From GCA-002722245 sp038154685 (lineage in GTDB: Bacteria > Bacteroidota > Bacteroidia > Flavobacteriales_C > GCA-002722245): a stretch of DNA of 64,000 nt. The stretch covers positions 1 through 64,000 of the forward strand of contig JAYPYW010000010.1 of assembly GCA_038154685.1 (NCBI GenBank), written 5' to 3'. This document shows positions 8,494 through 17,214 of the stretch, piece after piece (the first letter of the stretch is position 1; each line of letters begins with the position of its first letter). The translations under genes were made by a program, and so were the position numbers. The notes under the pieces were generated by a model that worked only from the letters and a program-made list of their open reading frames with translations, made no database searches and was not told where the DNA came from.

Positions 8494-10137
8494 ATGCCAT
8501 CATTAGATCCTTATAATGAGGTGCTGGGCAAAAGAAAAGCTAAACACCTACTAAGAAGAGCTTGTTTTAATTTCAGTCCGGAAAAGATTGATGAATTTTC
8601 CGCCCTCACTGCAGTTGAAGCAGTTGAACTATTGGGAGCTGTTTCCGTTAAGAAAAACGATCAGCCCATAGATCCTAGAGCTACTACTGAAGAGGAAATG
8701 TTTTGGACGAGTTCAGATAAACACCCATCAGAATTTGGGGCTCAAAATTCTAAAAGTGCCTATATCTGCGCATGGTGGTGGTACAATGCTTTTAACGAGA
8801 TTTCTTTAGAGCATAAGCTCACAATGTTCTTACATACTTGTTTTACTATTTCTAAAGACGAAGGAACTAGTCATTCAACTTACTTCTTTGATTATTTGTC
8901 GCTGCTCCAATTTTACGCATACGGAGATATAAGAGAGATTGCTCATAAAATCACTCGCGATAATGCGATGACTATTTATTTGGACAACAATACCAACACT
9001 AAAAAGAAACCAAATGAAAACTACGCGCGTGAATATTTAGAGCTTTTCACCATTCTTAAAGGTCCTCAAATTGACGATGGAGATTACACTACCTATACGG
9101 AACATGATGTAGTGCAGGCAGCTAAAGTTTTTACAGGTTATAAAAACAAAATGGACCGATCCTTAAGAGATCCTGATACAGGAATCCCAAGAGGATATAT
9201 AAGTGAAACCTTACACGATCAATCAGACAAAACTTTCAGCCCTGCATTTGGAAATACCACTATAAAAGGTGGAACAACTAAAGAAACCATCGCACAAGAA
9301 CATAGAGACTTTGTGGAAATGATTTTCGCTCAACCAGCTACTGCCATTTCATATGTTAGAAAATTGTACCGATTCTTTGTGAAAAGCGAATGGAGCGAAG
9401 CTGTAGAAACTGATATTATCGAACCGCTTGCGGAAGATTTAAGATCGAATGGTTTCCAATTACTTCCTGTTCTTCAACGATTATTGCGAAGTAAACATTT
9501 TTACGATGAGGATGATTCTGATAATTCCGACAATATTATCGGCTCTATTGTAAAACACCCTATGCAATTAATTACGGAGATGATCTCCGCAATGCGTGTA
9601 AAATTGGTGGAGCCTAATGACCCAGCAAATTACGAGGAGTTTTATTACTTCTTTTTCAGAAACTTCGTTCACCACTCTGCTTTTCCTCAAGCTGGATATT
9701 ATATGTATGCTCCGGATTCCGTAGCTGGTTACCCACCGGATTACCAAGCGCCTGATTATGATCGCCATTGGTTTGTTTCGCCTACAATTGTTGCTCGTTA
9801 TCAATTCATAAAGTGTCTTATTAATGGTAGAAATTTGTTTGTAAAAAGAGGAAAGTTTGCAACCATTTTAAATTCTAATAAATACATCGACGAAGTTGTT
9901 TCCGATCCTTACAACGCAACAACGGTTGTTAGAGAAATAACTGATTATTTATATCCTGAATCGATTGATGAGGAAAGACTAAATCACTTTAAAAGTTTCT
10001 TAACCGATGGATTTGATGACACCTATTGGACAGCTGCTTGGAGTGATTTTAAAGCTGGTGATGGATCAACATCACGAACTAGATTAAACGAATTTTTAAT
10101 CGCAGTGGCCAACGCTGCAGAATTTCAATTAGCGTAG
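8494..10137 (+). CDS. DUF1800 family protein
   Basis: 547 residues from the ATG at 8494. The frame is open back to a TTG at 8350, but those 48 codons look unlike the family, while MPSLDPYNEVLGKRKAKHLLRRACF is a normal DUF1800 beginning (KHLLRRAxF). Other family features are ARELLELFT-like (NYAREYLELFTI), the YRFFVKSEW region and FYDEDD before a conserved IGSIVKHP stretch. No signal peptide is visible from this start. DUF1800 genes are regularly paired with DUF1501 genes in Bacteroidota and Planctomycetes; here the partner starts two bases after this stop, a strong operon sign. The biochemical role of the pair is not established. Confidence 0.88.
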   Translation: MPSLDPYNEVLGKRKAKHLLRRACFNFSPEKIDEFSALTAVEAVELLGAVSVKKNDQPIDPRATTEEEMFWTSSDKHPSEFGAQNSKSAYICAWWWYNAFNEISLEHKLTMFLHTCFTISKDEGTSHSTYFFDYLSLLQFYAYGDIREIAHKITRDNAMTIYLDNNTNTKKKPNENYAREYLELFTILKGPQIDDGDYTTYTEHDVVQAAKVFTGYKNKMDRSLRDPDTGIPRGYISETLHDQSDKTFSPAFGNTTIKGGTTKETIAQEHRDFVEMIFAQPATAISYVRKLYRFFVKSEWSEAVETDIIEPLAEDLRSNGFQLLPVLQRLLRSKHFYDEDDSDNSDNIIGSIVKHPMQLITEMISAMRVKLVEPNDPANYEEFYYFFFRNFVHHSAFPQAGYYMYAPDSVAGYPPDYQAPDYDRHWFVSPTIVARYQFIKCLINGRNLFVKRGKFATILNSNKYIDEVVSDPYNATTVVREITDYLYPESIDEERLNHFKSFLTDGFDDTYWTAAWSDFKAGDGSTSRTRLNEFLIAVANAAEFQLA

Positions 10138-10139
10138 TT

Positions 10140-11777
10140 ATGTTAAGAAGAAACTTTATAAAACTTGGAACGGCTGCCTCTGCTGCTGCATTAATGCCTT
10201 TTGAAGTTAAAGCATTGTTGGAATCAACCGAATTAAAAAACTGCGACTTTTCAAAAAGGAAACTTGTCCTCATTAATCTTAATGGTGGAAATGATGGTTT
10301 AAACACTATTGTACCATTAAACCAGTATGATATTTATAGCAATTTGCGTCCTGTAATTCGTGTTCCAGATTCTGGCATTAATCAATACATCACACTGGAC
10401 TCAAGTTTACCAGATGATCAACAAGTTGGTCTCCATCCATCATTAACTCCTTTTAAAGACTTGTATGATGCCGGTGAATTGAGGATTATTCAGGCTGTTG
10501 GATATCCAAATCAAAATAAAAGTCATTTTGCCTCAAGGGATATTTACAATACTGGTAATGATGGAAATGGCTTTGAAAACGGAAGAAGTTCCGGTTGGAT
10601 AGGTAGGTTTATGGAAAACATGTATGCGGATGAGTTATCAAGTGGATATCCATTCGCTGTCCAATTAGGATCTGTAAAAAACTCCTTAGGTTTTCATGGA
10701 ATTCATGAACACGGAATGAGTTTAAACATTACCAAACAGGATACTGCTGGGTTTTACTCTATTATAAGCGGGCTAGCTGGTGAAGCTCCTGAAAACATGC
10801 CTGGTCCAACCGACTATGGGATTGAAATGGAATACATTGTTGAAACAGATAGACTATCGAACGTTTATGCAGAATCTGTTTCAGGAGCATTTCAAGCTGG
10901 AAACAACTCTGTTACCTATGCCAACAACGATATCTCCAATCAGCTGAAAACAGTTGCCAGATTAATTCGCGGAGGATTAGCATCAAAAATTTACATGGTA
11001 AGATTAGATGGGTTTGATACTCACGCTAATCAATTACAAGATGGAAATGGAGATATTTTAGGTAAACATAATTCCTTGCTGAGTAGATTATCTAAGGCTG
11101 TAAAAGTGTTTATGGAAGACATTGGTAATCTTACAACAGGAGAAGATGTTATTGCTGTTACTTATTCCGAGTTCGGAAGGAAGGCAGCTGAAAACGGAAG
11201 TAAAGGAACCGATCACGGAGAAGCTGCTCCAATGTTTGTAATTGGAAAATCTGTTCAAAGTGGAGTATCGGGAATAAACCCTGATTTAACCGAACCTCAA
11301 AAAAGCAATAACTGGCAACTCAAAACGGTTCAGCATGATTACCGATCGGTATTTGGAACCTTAATGAAAGACTATTTGGGAGGGGAGGATTCCATAGTTG
11401 ATGGGGCATTTTTTAACCACACCAAAAGCGAAAGTTTTGTGGATACAGCTATTCCAGATTTAATAAAAGAATCCCAACGAATTGACGATAGTTGTAGAAT
11501 TACTACTGGACTAGAAGAACTACCTGAGGAGGAGTCCAGCTGGTTTGCGGCCCCTAATCCATTTATAGATCGAGTTGAGTTAAGAAGCGACGATCACATC
11601 GATAATGTTGCATTAGAAATATACAATTACGCCGGTCAGTTAGTAAAAGCCACTAAAACATCCTCTAATAACGGAAGAGTTAAGCTTGACTTGGCTTCCT
11701 TTAACCCAGGAGCATATGTTGTGAAAATAAAAGAAGAAGGAAAAGCCGACCAAACTATTACTTTAATGAAACGCTAA
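10140..11777 (+). CDS. DUF1501 family protein with Tat-like signal and T9SS type A domain
   Basis: 545 residues. The N-terminus (MLRRNFIKLGTAASAAALMP) has a twin-arginine motif, as is common in DUF1501 proteins, which implies export in folded form. The domain body is typical: LVLINLNGGNDGLNTIVP, GLHPSLTPFK, YNTGNDG and VRLDGFDTHANQ, then EFGRKAAENGSKGTDHG. The last 75 residues are a type A sorting domain (APNPFIDRVELR to TLMKR). Tat export followed by T9SS is unusual but follows from the two signals. DUF1501 belongs to the alkaline-phosphatase/sulfatase-like group, but the substrate is unknown. It is probably cotranscribed with the DUF1800 gene. Confidence 0.88.
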   Translation: MLRRNFIKLGTAASAAALMPFEVKALLESTELKNCDFSKRKLVLINLNGGNDGLNTIVPLNQYDIYSNLRPVIRVPDSGINQYITLDSSLPDDQQVGLHPSLTPFKDLYDAGELRIIQAVGYPNQNKSHFASRDIYNTGNDGNGFENGRSSGWIGRFMENMYADELSSGYPFAVQLGSVKNSLGFHGIHEHGMSLNITKQDTAGFYSIISGLAGEAPENMPGPTDYGIEMEYIVETDRLSNVYAESVSGAFQAGNNSVTYANNDISNQLKTVARLIRGGLASKIYMVRLDGFDTHANQLQDGNGDILGKHNSLLSRLSKAVKVFMEDIGNLTTGEDVIAVTYSEFGRKAAENGSKGTDHGEAAPMFVIGKSVQSGVSGINPDLTEPQKSNNWQLKTVQHDYRSVFGTLMKDYLGGEDSIVDGAFFNHTKSESFVDTAIPDLIKESQRIDDSCRITTGLEELPEEESSWFAAPNPFIDRVELRSDDHIDNVALEIYNYAGQLVKATKTSSNNGRVKLDLASFNPGAYVVKIKEEGKADQTITLMKR

Positions 11778-11800
11778 AAAACAACTAAAACCAAACCACC

Positions 11801-11893
11801 ATGGAAAACTTAAATTCACACCGAATACTTTTATTGCTTACCTCTGGAATTGTACTCTTAGGAATAAGCTTAATTATGGCTGGTCAGTTATAA
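11801..11893 (+). CDS. Possible 30-residue single-span membrane peptide
   Basis: ATG at 11801, stop at 11891-11893. The peptide is MENLNSHR followed by a hydrophobic stretch (ILLLLTSGIVLLGISLIMAG) that would span a membrane once. It begins 24 bases after the DUF1501 gene and is in the same direction, so it could be the last member of that operon. It is too short for homology by eye; the evidence is the clean start, hydrophobicity and position only. Confidence 0.4.
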   Translation: MENLNSHRILLLLTSGIVLLGISLIMAGQL

Positions 11894-11957
11894 TCCATCC
11901 TAAAAAACACCTCCCTTTCCTTATTTTATCAAGATATTTGCACCAAACTAGTTTAGC

Positions 11958-13211
11958 ATGTCTTCAAAAGTTTGGTATCCGTATTCTCAAATTAAATTAA
12001 ACGAACCTCGGTTTAAGGTGATTAAAGCCGAAAAGGAATTCCTTACTTTGAAAAACGGAAAAGTACTTATTGATGGCGTTTCTTCTTGGTGGGCAGCAAT
12101 TCATGGATACAACAACGAAGAGTTAAATCAGGCAATAGCTAATCAGGCGGCTAAATTCTCTCATATCATGTTGGGCGGATTAACACATGATCCGGTAGAG
12201 CAATTTGCTGATAAATTAGTTGAAATCACTCCTGAGGGTTTGAATCATGTTTTCTTTTCTGATAGTGGATCAGTTGCAGTGGAAGTTGGACTAAAAATGG
12301 CTACCCAATTTTGGAGTAATCAAGGGAAAACTCAAAAATCAAAATTTGTTGCACTTTACGATTCCTATCATGGAGATACCTTTAAGGCCATGGAAGTTGG
12401 TGACGACTCAGATTATCAGAGTTCTTATAGTCATGTTTTAAATAAAGGATTTTACACTTCCATTCCTAAAGGTGGTTTTGATGCGTCCGAGCAACAATTG
12501 AACGCTGCTTTAGATGAGTTTGAAACGATTTTAAAAAATCATGAAGAAGAAATAGCGGCATTTATTGTTGAGCCTTTAATGCAAGGAGCTGGAGGTTTTA
12601 AACTATACGCGCCGGAATATCTTTCAAAAGCTAAAGCACTTTGCGAACAGTATGATATTTTGTTTATTGCTGATGAAGTAGCAACTGGATTTGGAAGGAC
12701 TGGAAAATTGTTTGCTTGTAATCATGCCGAAATCACTCCGGACATCATGATTTTAGGTAAGGCTTTAACAGCTGGTTATGTTGGACATGCTGCTACTATT
12801 GCAACCTCTAAGATATTTAATGCTTTCCTAGGAGAAACCTATGAAGAAGCATTTATGCACGGTCCAACTTTTATGGGTAATCCTATCGCTTGCGTTGTTG
12901 GCTTAAAGAGCATTGAAATTTTTGAGAGAGAGAACTACCTAAATAAAGTAGAGCAAATTGAATCTACATTCAAAAAAGCCTTCAAGGATTTCGATCATAA
13001 AAACATCAAAGAAATTAGAGTTTTAGGTTGTATGATGGTGATTGAAACTCATTCTGCAGACTGTGTTATAGGCTTTAAACCTTACGCTATTGATAAAGGA
13101 TTATGGTTAAGGCCAATAGGAAAGTTCTTGTATGCCACTCCTCCATTTACAATTTCAGAGGATTCTTTAAATAAAATTATAGCAGTTTTAAAAGACTGGT
13201 TTTCCAATTAA
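11958..13211 (+). CDS. bioA: Adenosylmethionine-8-amino-7-oxononanoate aminotransferase
   Basis: 417 residues, cytoplasmic, fold type I PLP enzyme of class III aminotransferases. BioA converts 7-keto-8-aminopelargonate to 7,8-diaminopelargonate in biotin synthesis, using SAM as amino donor. BioA-type features are VWYPYSQ near the start, DGVSSWWAAIHGYNN, the phosphate-binding DSGSVAVEVGLKMA, YDSYHGDT, IVEPLMQGAGG and DEVATGFGRTGKLFAC. The PLP lysine is Lys268 in ILGKALTAGY. The full length is normal. No other biotin gene is next to it, so biotin genes are scattered here. TATTTGCACC at about 11934 may be its -7 region. Confidence 0.93.
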   Translation: MSSKVWYPYSQIKLNEPRFKVIKAEKEFLTLKNGKVLIDGVSSWWAAIHGYNNEELNQAIANQAAKFSHIMLGGLTHDPVEQFADKLVEITPEGLNHVFFSDSGSVAVEVGLKMATQFWSNQGKTQKSKFVALYDSYHGDTFKAMEVGDDSDYQSSYSHVLNKGFYTSIPKGGFDASEQQLNAALDEFETILKNHEEEIAAFIVEPLMQGAGGFKLYAPEYLSKAKALCEQYDILFIADEVATGFGRTGKLFACNHAEITPDIMILGKALTAGYVGHAATIATSKIFNAFLGETYEEAFMHGPTFMGNPIACVVGLKSIEIFERENYLNKVEQIESTFKKAFKDFDHKNIKEIRVLGCMMVIETHSADCVIGFKPYAIDKGLWLRPIGKFLYATPPFTISEDSLNKIIAVLKDWFSN

Positions 13212-13216
13212 AACTT

Positions 13217-13262
13217 GGAAGCTATCGGGGTGAACTCGGGTGAATTAATCCCCGTAGCTTTT
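13217..13262 (+). terminator. Intrinsic terminator of bioA
   Basis: AAGCTATCGGGG pairs with CCCCGTAGCTT (one bulged T) six bases after the bioA stop, followed by TTT. This is a strong G-C-rich stem in an AT-rich setting. Confidence 0.75.
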
Positions 13263-13274
13263 ATCCAAGTTATC

Positions 13275-13295
13275 AACCTGTTTCCAGGTTTTTTT
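13275..13295 (+). terminator. Second intrinsic terminator after bioA
   Basis: AACCTG-TTTC-CAGGTT is a perfect six-pair stem followed immediately by five T. It backs up the hairpin just upstream. Confidence 0.65.
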
Positions 13296-13319
13296 AGCAA
13301 ATAGAGAGAGAATATTAAA

Positions 13320-13665
13320 CCAGATTTAGCAGCGGCATTTAATTATTTTCTCTTCAAATTATCCTAAGATTCCTATTTTATCTTATTATTTGGTCTCGGA
13401 TTCAAATAATAACTGTTCTTGTTAGTATTAGATATTCTTAGGATAATTCAACTCAATAATAGGTCAGTCGGCGTTTTTCTTTTTTTATAAAAATCAAAAA
13501 ACTTTAGTTAAGGGGTGAGCAATCATAATATCACTTCAATCAAAAGGTTTAGGCTATTTTTTGATTAGGTAGTAAAAGGTATTTTTACAACTGTGAAGCC
13601 ACAATTAGTAAAAGGCAAAGAGTTGAAACAGAAGAGAAAATAAAAAATACTACTGCTAAATCTGG
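13320..13665. repeat. 346 bp element bounded by ~36 bp inverted repeats
   Basis: The left arm (13320-13355) holds CCAGATTTAGCAG and TTATTTTCTCTTC. The right arm (13631-13665) holds their exact reverse complements in mirrored order, with a 10 or 9 base diverged spacer between the two blocks. Inside are a 13 bp inverted repeat (AATTATCCTAAGA at 13357-13369 with 13436-13448), a 10 bp one nested in it (13383-13392 with 13403-13412), and smaller hairpins near 13533-13565 and 13572-13588. No ORF of note lies inside and I see no target-site duplication. It could be a MITE-like element or a long structured RNA. Confidence 0.6.
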
Positions 13666-13873
13666 GCGTTTCATAATATCAATTTTTCTGGGTTATGCTC
13701 TTACTACATGCGCTATCTTAAATAGTAACCCCTTAAGTGTAAGAATTTTATAAAAAAATAGAAATGATATTTCAAAACGCTGAATATCAGTAAATTAAAA
13801 TATGACGTTTTTTTAATTGAAATGCAATTTTCAAAAAAACATAAAGCATTTTATCATTAACAGCATTTATTTT
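13666..13873. other. Non-coding upstream region of the propeller gene
   Basis: About 200 AT-rich bases with no ORF. It contains AGTAACCCCTTAAGTG at 13724-13739, which matches in reverse the AAGGGGTTACT motif of the sigma/PorP locus, and an imperfect hairpin around 13818-13837. It is the place where an enhancer site would be expected if the downstream sigma-54-like promoter is real. Confidence 0.4.
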
Positions 13874-13888
13874 TGGCACAGTGATTGT
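13874..13888 (+). promoter_or_regulatory. Sigma-54-like (-24/-12) promoter
   Basis: TTGGCACAGTGATTGTCA has GG and the TTG of the -12 box in the spacing of the RpoN consensus TGGCAC-N5-TTGC, with T replacing the last C. It lies 69 bases before the ATG at 13957. The match is seen; sigma-54 use is inferred and weakened by the one substituted base. Confidence 0.4.
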
Positions 13889-13956
13889 CATATCCGCCGC
13901 TGCAACCTAATTTGTAGGTTCACCTAATTAAATATTAACCTTAAACCTATTTTACT

Positions 13957-15903
13957 ATGTTTTTAAAAAGTAAAAAAGCCCTGCTTGGCCTAACAATGCT
14001 TGCTGCATTAGGTATGAATGCTCAAGTAAATGCAACTTGGACGCAAAAGCTGGAAACTGGAGTGATTTGGCAAAAAGTTTACAGCTCTGGAAACTATATT
14101 GTAAGTACTTACAATGATTTTATGTTAGTTGATCAATCTACCGGTGAAAAAATCTGGTCGAATCCAAATTTCCAAAGAACGGAAGCTAACTGGGTAAAAG
14201 AAGTTACTGGATCAACTCTTTTAGAAATCAATAAAGATGGATCTACCTTTCTTTTAGACCCTTACACGGGGATTGAAAAATTCGATTCTAAGAAAGCTGG
14301 AATCGACAAAATTCGCTTCAAGAAATTCCTTGGTCTTTCTGGCATTATTTTAATTGCAGGAGAAGACTCTGGTGAAAACCAAAAGATTTTAGGTGTTGAT
14401 GTTGCTTCTGGTGAAATCTTATGGACTTTAGAAGAAATGTTTGATAAAATCATTGCTTTAAACGAAATCAACCCCGAAGAAATTCTGATGGTTACCTTGT
14501 TTGATAACTACAAAATCAAAAGTAAAAAAGGAGAGATTGTTTGGAAGAACAAAAACTCTAAAGAAGCCGAGAAGTTGGATAATATGAAAGGTCTTGGGGC
14601 GCTTGTTAAAGAAGTTGCTGTTGCGAAAGCAAAAGACATGGAAATAAAAATCAACTTCCATTACAACCAAGAGAAAAACATCTTTGTTATTGGGGGTGAA
14701 AATGAAGAAAGATCCACTGATCCTAATGGAAAAGAAACGGTTAAATACACTTCTACCTATCAAGGTTTTAATGTTGAAGACGGTGCCCGATTATGGGAAA
14801 AACCGCTAGAAGTAAAAGGAGGAATGCGTGAATTAGCGTTTTTTGAAAACAGCGTAATTGTTATGCCAGATAATGGGAACCTTACAAAAGGAAACCGATT
14901 TGAAATTGGCACTAACAAAGGAAGTTGGGGGAAAAAAGGACGCGGAGTAAAAATCGCTGGAGGTCCTTACAATCACATCTTTACAGATTACGGTTTATTA
15001 GTGGTTTCTAAGAAAGGAAACAAGGATTTAATGACATTATTAGATCCAGTAAATGGTGCTCCAAAATTTAAAAAGCCTATTAAAATTTCTGGAAGTGTAG
15101 CTCAAACCTACCCAATTGGTGACAAGCTAATGTACCTCACTGGACACAGTTTAAATATCCTAGATCCGCTTACTGGGACTTTATCATTCCCAAAATCAAT
15201 TTATACTTCTCCTGAATTAACGGTTAAAAAAGGAGAGGAATTAGTTTTCTTTGATAAAGGAGAGGGTATCGTAAAATCAATTAGTTTAAATGATGGGACA
15301 ATCAAAAACCTTTCTAACGAAAGTGTGGCCTTCAAAGGGAAGGAATCTGTTTCCAGCATTGAATTAAGAGAAAATGGAATCTTTTTATCATCAGAACAAA
15401 ATGTTGCATTAATTGACAACAATGGAACGCTGAAGTACAACAAGTTTTACGTTGCGCCAAAAGTGTCGGGATTAAAGCAAGCTTTATTATATGCTCAAGC
15501 TGCAAGAGCGGCTTATGTTGGAGTTCAATCTTATAGAGCTGCTAATGCATTCAATTCAGCTTCTGATGATTTAAAAGGAAAAAGTGAAACTGGTTCTCAA
15601 CTTTTCGGTGAAGTAGGTGATGCTTATGAAAAACATGGAGACGCCGCTTCTGATTTTGCAAAACAATCTTTAAAGCAAGCTTCTCAGAGATTTAAAGCAT
15701 CTAAAGGTGGTCGTGATTTTGTGATCATTTTAGGGAAAGTAGAAAAGGGGAATGCTCTTTTAAAGGTGAGTAAAGAAACTGGAGAAGTCCTAGAGGAAGT
15801 ACATTTAGGCAGAGAAAAGAAGCCTAACTACGCGGTGGACGAAGTAACTGGAAACATCTTTTTAAATACAAAACCAAAAGAATTAAAAGGATACAAATTG
15901 TAA
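13957..15903 (+). CDS. Secreted PQQ-type beta-propeller repeat protein
   Basis: 648 residues with a signal peptide (KALLGLTMLAALGMNAQ). Repeated blades carry the PQQ-like motif pattern DxxTGExxW: VDQSTGEKIWSN, LDPYTGIEKF, VDVASGEILWTL, VEDGARLWEK, LDPVNGAPKF and LDPLTGTLSF. Such propellers serve as protein-binding scaffolds or, in quinoproteins, as dehydrogenases; no quinone-binding or haem motif is visible here, so a scaffold role is more likely. Residues about 510-590 form an Ala-rich helical insertion. There is no T9SS sorting domain, so it should stay in the periplasm or outer membrane. It has its own long leader and possible sigma-54 promoter. Confidence 0.8.
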   Translation: MFLKSKKALLGLTMLAALGMNAQVNATWTQKLETGVIWQKVYSSGNYIVSTYNDFMLVDQSTGEKIWSNPNFQRTEANWVKEVTGSTLLEINKDGSTFLLDPYTGIEKFDSKKAGIDKIRFKKFLGLSGIILIAGEDSGENQKILGVDVASGEILWTLEEMFDKIIALNEINPEEILMVTLFDNYKIKSKKGEIVWKNKNSKEAEKLDNMKGLGALVKEVAVAKAKDMEIKINFHYNQEKNIFVIGGENEERSTDPNGKETVKYTSTYQGFNVEDGARLWEKPLEVKGGMRELAFFENSVIVMPDNGNLTKGNRFEIGTNKGSWGKKGRGVKIAGGPYNHIFTDYGLLVVSKKGNKDLMTLLDPVNGAPKFKKPIKISGSVAQTYPIGDKLMYLTGHSLNILDPLTGTLSFPKSIYTSPELTVKKGEELVFFDKGEGIVKSISLNDGTIKNLSNESVAFKGKESVSSIELRENGIFLSSEQNVALIDNNGTLKYNKFYVAPKVSGLKQALLYAQAARAAYVGVQSYRAANAFNSASDDLKGKSETGSQLFGEVGDAYEKHGDAASDFAKQSLKQASQRFKASKGGRDFVIILGKVEKGNALLKVSKETGEVLEEVHLGREKKPNYAVDEVTGNIFLNTKPKELKGYKL

Positions 15904-15930
15904 TTTAACCCCCACTTGAAATTACAGTTG

Positions 15931-15956
15931 GCCCTGGCAGTTTTGCTGGGGCTTTT
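15931..15956. terminator. Terminator between convergent genes
   Basis: GCCCTGGCA-GTTT-TGCTGGGGC forms a nine-pair stem with two G-U pairs, followed by TTTTT on the plus strand. It ends the propeller gene transcript; the minus-strand barrel gene ends nearby. Confidence 0.75.
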
Positions 15957-15993
15957 TGATTTGTAATTCACTACGCAGGCTGAGGGGGTAAAA

Positions 15994-17211
15994 TCACTTC
16001 TTCTTTTTAGATTTTTTCTTCTGCTTAAACTTATACTGAACACCAATAAATTCTTGGTGAGCAAAATAAGTTCTTCTTACCCTTTCCGTATTTACACCAA
16101 CATTACTGTGACGATAAATTACTTTTCCTTCAAAGGTTAATCGCCAGTTTTTAGCCAGTCGGTAATAAGCATCAACCCCTCCTTTATAAGTTCGATACTT
16201 TAATAAGGGGTATAATGTTTTGTTAGGTACTGCAGCTAATCGATCAATGTAATTTTTAATATCATACTTTCCAGAAATTTCAAAACCATACTTTAATCTG
16301 CTGTATTTCCATTTAGCGCTAAAATCAAATGAATGATATGAGAAATCACTCTCTGAAATATCCATTCTGTTGGTATAACTTATTTGAGGGGTTAAATACA
16401 TGTATTTCTTTAATCGGAATTTCCTAGAAGCTCCAATATTTAAATAAGTCCAAGTCCAGTTTTGTTTATCGGGAAAGGTATCTGGCATAAATTGGGTGAT
16501 TGGATCAAAATCAATACGATCTGGATTTAAAATATCCATGTTTTTCACCTCAGTAAACTGCTTGTAGCGAAACCCTCCAAAGGCTTCTAACTTCTGATTC
16601 TTTTTATATTTTTTATAATAGTTAATCTTATATCCGTAGTCCCAATGCGTCATTGTTTCTTCGTTGGCCCTTTGATCATAATCTTTATAAATTAAGGCTC
16701 CTGAAAACTTAATTTTTTCATTTTTATTAATCTTTCTTACAAAGTCATGATCTAACTTGTAACCATTATAAGCTAATGAAATGATTAACTGTTCACCCAA
16801 TGCATTTAATCCTAATTTCTGGGATCTTGCGAAGGTAAGTCCACTAGTCATCGACCATTTATCATTCAAGGATTTCATGTATTTAACCTTAAAATCATGC
16901 TCGTTTAAGTTCCCATTAAATTCCGTGAAATAAAGTAAATTCTCCCCTGAATAACCGTACAATAGTCTTCCTCTCTTTTTCTTGAAACGAGTCTTAAAAT
17001 CAATATTAGCCTTAAAACCATGCACAAAATCGTTTTTAATCAAATCATCTGCTTCCAAATAAAGCGTATCATTTTTCTGATAATCAACCGGTGATTCATA
17101 GATGTTTCCATGAAATCCGGCGTTGTATTGTACATTTCCCTCAAAAGTAGTTTTTTGAGCAAAAGCATTAAAGGCAGTAAATAGGGCAAGAATTACGGTA
17201 GTCCTTTTCAT
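15994..17211 (-). CDS. Outer-membrane beta-barrel protein of unknown family
   Basis: 405 residues, signal peptide MKRTTVILALFTAFNAFAQ. The rest is dominated by alternating amphipathic strands rich in Tyr, Phe and Lys (for example YLTPQISYTNRMDISE, WRLTFEGKVIYRHS, IGVQYKFK), typical of outer-membrane barrels. It ends in a very basic tail (KQKKKSKKKK) instead of the usual final aromatic residue. It starts three bases after the TPR gene stop and is the last gene of a four-gene operon with a 7TM transglutaminase-like protein, an ATP-grasp ligase and a TPR protein, so it may provide the outer-membrane part of that system. No closer family can be named. Confidence 0.65.
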   Translation of the reverse strand: MKRTTVILALFTAFNAFAQKTTFEGNVQYNAGFHGNIYESPVDYQKNDTLYLEADDLIKNDFVHGFKANIDFKTRFKKKRGRLLYGYSGENLLYFTEFNGNLNEHDFKVKYMKSLNDKWSMTSGLTFARSQKLGLNALGEQLIISLAYNGYKLDHDFVRKINKNEKIKFSGALIYKDYDQRANEETMTHWDYGYKINYYKKYKKNQKLEAFGGFRYKQFTEVKNMDILNPDRIDFDPITQFMPDTFPDKQNWTWTYLNIGASRKFRLKKYMYLTPQISYTNRMDISESDFSYHSFDFSAKWKYSRLKYGFEISGKYDIKNYIDRLAAVPNKTLYPLLKYRTYKGGVDAYYRLAKNWRLTFEGKVIYRHSNVGVNTERVRRTYFAHQEFIGVQYKFKQKKKSKKKK

Positions 17212-17214
17212 GTT

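Noticed and set aside
13320..13665. RNase P RNA or tmRNA, suggested by ~350 bases with complementary ends
   Set aside because: No GAGGAAAGTCC-like or ACAGAA core of RNase P and no tRNA-like CCA end or tag frame of tmRNA.
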